The notes under the pieces: model-generated
The model's input: only the letters and a program-made list of their open reading frames with translations
Told to the model about the DNA's origin: nothing
Database searches by the model: none
Shown here: piece by piece, positions 38,389 to 42,344 of the stretch
Layout of the letters: each line of letters opens with the position of its first letter
Numbering within the stretch: the stretch's first letter is position 1
NCBI GenBank assembly: GCA_016935485.1
Contig: JAFGQW010000161.1
Location: forward strand, 1-42,344
DNA from: Planctomycetota bacterium
Lineage (GTDB): Bacteria; Planctomycetota; JAFGQW01
Direction: 5' to 3'
DNA: 42,344 bases
Program-made: the position numbers and the translations under genes

Positions 38389-38981
38389 GGACGGAGTCCC
38401 TCCTTTTCCAGCCAGGCCCGGAGCTTGCGCATCGACGTGTGCATCCTCGACTTCACGGTGCCCACCGGGATCTCCAGGATCGCGCCGATGTCGGCATACT
38501 TCAGCTCGTCGTACACGGCCATCTCGAACACGCGTTGCTCGCCCGCGTTCAGGCACTCCAGGGCCTCGCGGATCTTCGCCGCGAGCTCCCGGCCGACCTG
38601 ACGGGCCTCCGGGGCCGCCCCCCCCGCCTGCAGGAGCTCGCCCAGACTCGTGCCCTCGTCCGCCGCTGCGCTACCCACGGCGTGTTCGAGCGACAGCGTT
38701 TTTCGCGGGCGGTTCGCATGCACCCGGATATGGTCGATCCAGTGGTTCTTGACCACGCGGTAAAGAAACGTCGTGAAACGCGCTTGCGGGCGGTAGGTCT
38801 GCCGGGCCTGGTAAATCTTGTGCCACACCTCCAGGGTCAGGTCCTCGGCCAGTCCGGCGTCCTCCGACCGGCGGTAGAAGAAGGCAAAGACCCGCGCCTC
38901 GTGACGCTCCATGAGGCAGCGGAACGCCTCTTCCTCGCCCTGCTTGAGTCTCTCCATGAGCGCCTCGTCCGAGGACTCCAT
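38385..38981 (-). CDS. ECF-type RNA polymerase sigma factor
   Basis: This 198-residue ECF sigma has region 2 (EAFRCLMERHEARVFAFFYR ... AGLAEDLTLEVWHKIYQARQ ... FTTFLYRVVKNHWIDHIRVH) and region 4 (LNAGEQRVFEMAVYDELKYA with the helix-turn-helix IGAILEIPVGTVKSRMHTSM). The linker has no sigma region 3. The ATG at 38981 (MESSDEALMERL) is the normal start; the track adds nine residues from a GTG. It follows tsaE by 33 bases and overlaps the anti-sigma-like gene by four bases (ATGA), so the pair is translationally coupled. Target promoters are not evident in the window. Confidence 0.94.
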   Translation of the reverse strand: MESSDEALMERLKQGEEEAFRCLMERHEARVFAFFYRRSEDAGLAEDLTLEVWHKIYQARQTYRPQARFTTFLYRVVKNHWIDHIRVHANRPRKTLSLEHAVGSAAADEGTSLGELLQAGGAAPEARQVGRELAAKIREALECLNAGEQRVFEMAVYDELKYADIGAILEIPVGTVKSRMHTSMRKLRAWLEKEGLRP

Positions 38982-39014
38982 GGGCGGTCGAAAACGGCTC
39001 TGGGGCACCAGGGT

Positions 39015-39515
39015 TCAGTCTTCTCCGGCGATTTCGCGGATCAGCGGGCCGAAACGCCCGGCGTGGCCGTACAACCGGACCAGGCGGTCTCGATCCGAGA
39101 GGATGCGCATCCGAACGCACAATATCGGGGGCGGAAGCAGGCGTTTCAATCCCCCGCCCCACTCCACGGCGACGACGCCGTCCTCCCCGAGGAGCGCCTC
39201 GTCCGCCCATTCGAGGAGCTCCGCCAGGTCCCGGACCCGGTAGGCATCGAGGTGGTAGAGCGGCACGCGGCCCGGATACACGCCGCACAGCGCGAACGTC
39301 TGGCTGGTCACCCGGCAGGCCGGGTCCACGCCGAGACCCGCGGCCAGGCCCTGGACGAAGCAGGTCTTGCCGGCGCCGAGCGGGCCCGTGAGCAGCAGCC
39401 GGTCGCCGGCGCGAAGACCCCCGGCGACCCGGAAGGCCAGGGCTCGGGTCCCCTCGGCGCCCGCGGTGCGGACCGCCGCCACCGGCCAGCTCCAGGAGCT
39501 CCGGGAAGCGGTCAA
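39015..39515 (-). CDS. tsaE: tRNA threonylcarbamoyladenosine biosynthesis ATPase TsaE
   Basis: This 166-residue P-loop ATPase is needed with TsaB/TsaD for the t6A37 modification of ANN-decoding tRNAs. Walker A GPLGAGKTCFVQGLAAGLG, the switch segment VTSQTFALC (usually SPTF), LYHLDAYRV and VAVEWGG are in family order. The track merges it into a 915-residue frame with a shadow of recD2. The real start is the TTG at 39515, which overlaps the recD2 stop (TTGA) and has GGAGGAGG upstream. The about 20-residue N-terminal lead (TASRSSWSWPVAAVRTAGAEG) is unremarkable. It is in an operon with recD2 upstream and the ECF sigma gene downstream. Confidence 0.92.
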   Translation of the reverse strand: MTASRSSWSWPVAAVRTAGAEGTRALAFRVAGGLRAGDRLLLTGPLGAGKTCFVQGLAAGLGVDPACRVTSQTFALCGVYPGRVPLYHLDAYRVRDLAELLEWADEALLGEDGVVAVEWGGGLKRLLPPPILCVRMRILSDRDRLVRLYGHAGRFGPLIREIAGED

Positions 39516-41707
39516 CCCGCGCCTCCTCCCGGCGGGCGGTTCGCCGCTTCGCGCAGGCGCGCCAGCAGGCGGCCGTGCCGCGTCCGGATGCGGTCGTTCC
39601 GCACCGCCCGCTCCAGCGCCCGGCGCTCGCCCACCAGCACGACCAGCTTCTTGCCGCGCGTCACGGCGGTGTAGAGGAGGTTGCGCTGCAGGAGCGGCCA
39701 GTGCGTGGCGGTCAGCGGCACGACGACGGCCGGATACTCCGAGCCCTGCGCCTTGTGCACGGTCACCGCATAGGCCAGGGTCAGGTCGTCGAGGTCGGCC
39801 GCCTCGTACTCGACCGGCGCGCCGTCGATCTCCACCGTGATCCGGTCGCCCTCGAGGATGCGCACGACCGTGCCGACGTCGCCGTTGAACACGCCCTTTT
39901 CGTAGTCGTTCACGAGCTGCATCACGCGGTCGCCCGGCCGGAGCGCGAGGCTGCCCCGCACCAGCACTGACTCGCCCGGATTGATGAGTGCCTGCAGCCT
40001 GGCATTCAGGTTGTCCGCGCCCACGACGCCCCGGTACATCGGGGTGAGCACCTGGATGTCGCGGTCCGGTCGCAGCCCGAAGCGCCGCGGGATGCGCTTC
40101 GTGACCAGCTCCTCCACCAGGGCCAGGATCGCGGCCGGGTCCTCGCGCTGCACCAGGTAGAAGTCGGCCTCGTCGGTGTGGCTGGTCTCGGGGAGCTCGC
40201 CGCGGTTGATCCGGTGGGCGTTCTCGATGATCTTGCCGCCCTCCTGCTGGCGGAACACGCGCACGAGCCGGCAGCTCTGGAAAACGCCACTGTCGAGCAG
40301 GTCGCCGAGGACCCGGCCCGGCCCGACGCTCGGCAACTGGTCGGCATCCCCGATCAGCACCAGCCCGGCCGTGGGCGGCAGCGCGGCCAGCAGATCTCGG
40401 GCGAGCAGGAGATCCACCATGCTCGTCTCGTCGATCAGCACGAGCTCCGCATCGAGCGGACGGCCGGGCCCGCGGGCAAACGACCCCGTGCCCGGATCGA
40501 ACTCGAGCAGGCGGTGGATCGTGCGCGCGCCCATTCCCGTCGCCTCCGTGAGCCGCTTGGCCGCCCGCCCGGTGGGCGCCGCGAGCTCCACGCGCAATCC
40601 CATGCGGCGGCAGACGGAGACAATCGCGCGCACGATGGTGGTCTTGCCGACTCCCGGCCCGCCGGTGATCACGGAGACCCGGTGCGAAAGCGCCAGCTGC
40701 ACCGCATCGAGCTGCTCCTCGGTCAGCGAGATCCCGGCGGCCGTGCGCACTCCCGGCAGGAACTCGTGAATCCGTGCGCCAAGGACCGAGCGGCCTCGGG
40801 CGAGCGCGGCAAGACGCTCGGCCACCTCGACTTCCGCCGCGTGGAGGTGCGGCAGATAGACGAGGCGCTCGTGCGGCTCGCCGGCAGCTTCGACGCGGAC
40901 CTGTCGGTCCCGCTCGAGCTCCGCCAGGGCAGCGTCGACCAGCAGCGGATCGACGCCGAGGAGCCGCACGCCCTGCTCGACAAGGCTGGCCCATGGATAC
41001 GCCACATGGCCTTCCTGCACCTGGGCGGCAAGCACGTGCCGGAGCCCCGCCGCGAGCCGGTCCGGATCGTCCTCCGCAACTCCGAGCGACCGCGCCATCC
41101 GGTCGGCGATCACGAATCCCACCCCGGCGACGTCGCGCGCCAGCCGGTAGGGCTGCTCCCTCGCAATGGTGACGGCGCGCGCCCCGTACTGCTCGTAGAC
41201 CCGCGCCGCCAGCACGGGACCGAACCCGTGGCCGCGCAGGAAGACCAGCGTCTCGCGCGCGGCGCGCCCCGCCCCCCACGACTTCAGGATCTTCTTGAGC
41301 TTCTTCCGGCCGATGCCCTCGATTTCGAGCAGGCGCTGGGGCGTCTCGTCGATCACCCTCAGCGTGTCGATCCCGAAGGCTTCCACGATGCGCTCGGCCA
41401 GCACCTTCCCCATCCCGCTCAGCACGCCCGAGGCCAGGTAGCGGCGGATGCCGTCCTCGGTCGTCGGCACGATGGGCTGGAAGGACTCCACCTGGAACTG
41501 CGGCCCGAAACGACCGTGGATCACCTCGCGGCCGGTCACGCGGAGCTGCTCGCCGGGCTGGAGCCCCGGGATGATGCCGACAATGGTCAGACTGCGGTCG
41601 CTGTCGCTCACCTTCAAGCGAGCCACCGACCAGTGGTTCTGCTCGTTCGTGTAGACGACGTGCTGGAGAGTGCCCTCGTAGGTCTTGAGCTCCGCGTCGG
41701 TTTGCAT
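39512..41707 (-). CDS. recD2: RecD2-type 5'-3' DNA helicase
   Basis: This 731-residue SF1B helicase is of the RecD2/TraA group, without RecB/RecC partners nearby. The N-terminal region has an OB-like part (LQHVVYTNEQNHWSVARLKV; VGIIPGLQPGEQLRVTG) and helix-hairpin-helix repeats (IRRYLASGVLSGMGKVLAERI; LLEIEGIGRKKLKKILKS). Helicase motifs are I GGPGVGKTTIVRA, Ia/II LVLIDETSMVD, III LVLIGDADQLPSVGPGRVL, V YAVTVHKAQGSEYPAVVVPL and VI NLLYTAVTRGKKLVVLVGE. The ATG at 41707 (MQTDAELKTYEG) is the family start. RecD2 proteins act in DNA repair and tolerance of blocked forks. It heads the operon recD2-tsaE-ECF-anti-sigma. Confidence 0.96.
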   Translation of the reverse strand: MQTDAELKTYEGTLQHVVYTNEQNHWSVARLKVSDSDRSLTIVGIIPGLQPGEQLRVTGREVIHGRFGPQFQVESFQPIVPTTEDGIRRYLASGVLSGMGKVLAERIVEAFGIDTLRVIDETPQRLLEIEGIGRKKLKKILKSWGAGRAARETLVFLRGHGFGPVLAARVYEQYGARAVTIAREQPYRLARDVAGVGFVIADRMARSLGVAEDDPDRLAAGLRHVLAAQVQEGHVAYPWASLVEQGVRLLGVDPLLVDAALAELERDRQVRVEAAGEPHERLVYLPHLHAAEVEVAERLAALARGRSVLGARIHEFLPGVRTAAGISLTEEQLDAVQLALSHRVSVITGGPGVGKTTIVRAIVSVCRRMGLRVELAAPTGRAAKRLTEATGMGARTIHRLLEFDPGTGSFARGPGRPLDAELVLIDETSMVDLLLARDLLAALPPTAGLVLIGDADQLPSVGPGRVLGDLLDSGVFQSCRLVRVFRQQEGGKIIENAHRINRGELPETSHTDEADFYLVQREDPAAILALVEELVTKRIPRRFGLRPDRDIQVLTPMYRGVVGADNLNARLQALINPGESVLVRGSLALRPGDRVMQLVNDYEKGVFNGDVGTVVRILEGDRITVEIDGAPVEYEAADLDDLTLAYAVTVHKAQGSEYPAVVVPLTATHWPLLQRNLLYTAVTRGKKLVVLVGERRALERAVRNDRIRTRHGRLLARLREAANRPPGGGAG

Positions 41708-41788
41708 GGCGCGGTAATCTTATCACGCCCCGGATGGGATCCCAGGCTCGCCGCACGACCACGATGCGCGAGCCGGCGCACCCGCGAG

Positions 41789-42082
41789 ATGGCGGCCGAA
41801 TCGAGGTCGAAGCTGTGGTGCAGAGCTCCCCGGCTCAGAAAAAGGGGCGCCCTCCCCTGGGAGACGCGGGGCGGCTACCTCCGGTTCCGCTGCGGGCAGT
41901 GCCACGCGTTCGACACCGCCACCCACCCGCAGACCAACCTCGCCCGCTGCTTTCGCTGCGGCCAGAACTTCAACTCCATCGACCTCGTCATGGCCATCCG
42001 CCGGGTTCCATTCCTCGACGCCGCGCCTTACCTGCGCCTGCACGAGCTCCGCGTCCTGGGCGCCCAGCAAGCCCGTTCATGA
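41789..42082 (+). CDS. DnaG-like C4 zinc-ribbon protein
   Basis: This 97-residue protein has LRFRCGQCHAFDTATHPQTN then ARCFRCGQNFNSIDLVM. Two Cys-x2-Cys pairs form a zinc ribbon, and the following CFxCGxxxxxIDxVM is the pattern at the end of the DnaG/CHC2 primase zinc-binding domain. No primase catalytic (TOPRIM) domain follows: the protein ends about 35 residues later (FLDAAPYLRLHELRVLGAQQ). It was extracted from a long shadow ORF; the ATG at 41789 has only a weak GCGAG upstream, so the start is uncertain. Such stand-alone zinc domains can accompany mobile-element ATPases or replication modules, but no such gene is visible here. Nucleic-acid binding is the only reasonable inference. Confidence 0.68.
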   Translation: MAAESRSKLWCRAPRLRKRGALPWETRGGYLRFRCGQCHAFDTATHPQTNLARCFRCGQNFNSIDLVMAIRRVPFLDAAPYLRLHELRVLGAQQARS

Positions 42083-42140
42083 CCCCGAATCGACACCCCA
42101 TCGATCACCGTGAGCACGCATGGCCAGTACAGTCTTGGGA

Positions 42141-42344
42141 TTATCCCCCCGCGGGGGAGTAAGTGTAGTAAACGGAAAGGGTGAGCACCATCAGCGCCGT
42201 CGAGTAGACGCGGCCGCCGTCCTTGCCCCAGGGCCCGATCGGATCCCAGGACCCCTTCTCGCACCACTGGCCCTTTCGCTGGTGATCGAGGATGGCCTTC
42301 TTCATCGCCTGGTTCCATGTGGCCCACTGACGCCCACCGACCTG
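42141..42344 (-). CDS. C-terminus of a prenyltransferase-like toroid protein (5' end off window)
   Basis: This minus frame is open from the window edge to TAA at 42141 (67 residues) and is not in the ORF track. It reads WATWNQAMKKAILDHQRKGQ, GSWDPIGPWGKDGGRVYSTA and LMVLTLSVYYTYSP. The G-S-W-D-P ... GGRVYSTALMVLTLSVYY pattern is the terminal repeat of squalene-cyclase/prenyltransferase-like alpha-alpha toroids. It resembles the end of the anti-sigma fusion protein in this window (STAASVLLLQVYYRYG). Full domain content is unknown. It is convergent with the zinc-ribbon gene, 58 bases away. Confidence 0.82.
   Translation of the reverse strand, partial: QVGGRQWATWNQAMKKAILDHQRKGQWCEKGSWDPIGPWGKDGGRVYSTALMVLTLSVYYTYSPAGG

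Overview
This is a 42 kb, high-GC bacterial chromosomal segment with about 30 protein genes, mostly in short co-oriented operons. No rRNA, tRNA, CRISPR array or intact insertion sequence was recognised. ECF sigma factors paired with membrane anti-sigma proteins, secreted HEAT-like proteins, a pseudopilin-like protein, prenyltransferase-like toroids and a pyruvate:ferredoxin oxidoreductase suggest a Planctomycetota-like or neighbouring lineage. That placement is an impression from gene content, not a phylogenetic result.

Layout. Positions 1-3540 (minus): a promoter, a sigma-54 activator/response regulator, a GT4 glycosyltransferase and a PAP2 (inositol-phosphoceramide-synthase-like) membrane enzyme cut by the window edge. 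3892-5559: a small lipoprotein gene (minus) divergent from thiL (plus). 5603-7875 (minus): a sigma-70-type sigma factor preceded by a textbook sigma-54 -24/-12 promoter, then a receiver-domain protein with Cys in place of the phosphoacceptor Asp. 8142-11804 (minus): a coupled HEAT-like protein / TolC / pseudopilin-like operon. 11905-13542: a gene-poor zone with a small basic protein and several copies of a nested-palindrome repeat. 13543-17235: a membrane protein (plus) facing thpR-recA (minus). 17676-20536 (plus): a secreted protein, then an ECF sigma/anti-sigma pair. 20695-26630 (minus): a complete mutagenesis cassette lexA-imuA-imuB-dnaE2 behind one promoter whose spacer is filled by a perfect palindrome, the likely LexA operator. 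26844-36654 (plus): a metzincin-type lipoprotein, nifJ plus a dihydroorotate-dehydrogenase-like protein, a coiled-coil protein, a second repeat copy and a HEAT-like lipoprotein. 36614-36796: a 71-bp direct duplication around a bidirectional terminator. 36805-41707 (minus): recD2-tsaE-ECF sigma-anti-sigma/toroid operon. 41789-42344: a DnaG-like zinc-ribbon protein and the C-terminus of another toroid protein.

How the parts work together. RecA and LexA form the SOS sensor/repressor pair, and ImuA/ImuB/DnaE2 are its translesion output. RecD2 is a further DNA-repair helicase. A sigma-54 activator and a sigma-54-type promoter in front of a sigma-70-family gene suggest a sigma cascade. Two ECF systems with membrane anti-sigmas suggest envelope sensing.

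The least explained item is the roughly 146-164 nt nested-palindrome repeat. It has two well-preserved copies that directly abut stop codons, a third divergent copy with compensatory base changes, and probable degenerate remnants. It looks like an undescribed REP/MITE-like or 3'-UTR structured element.
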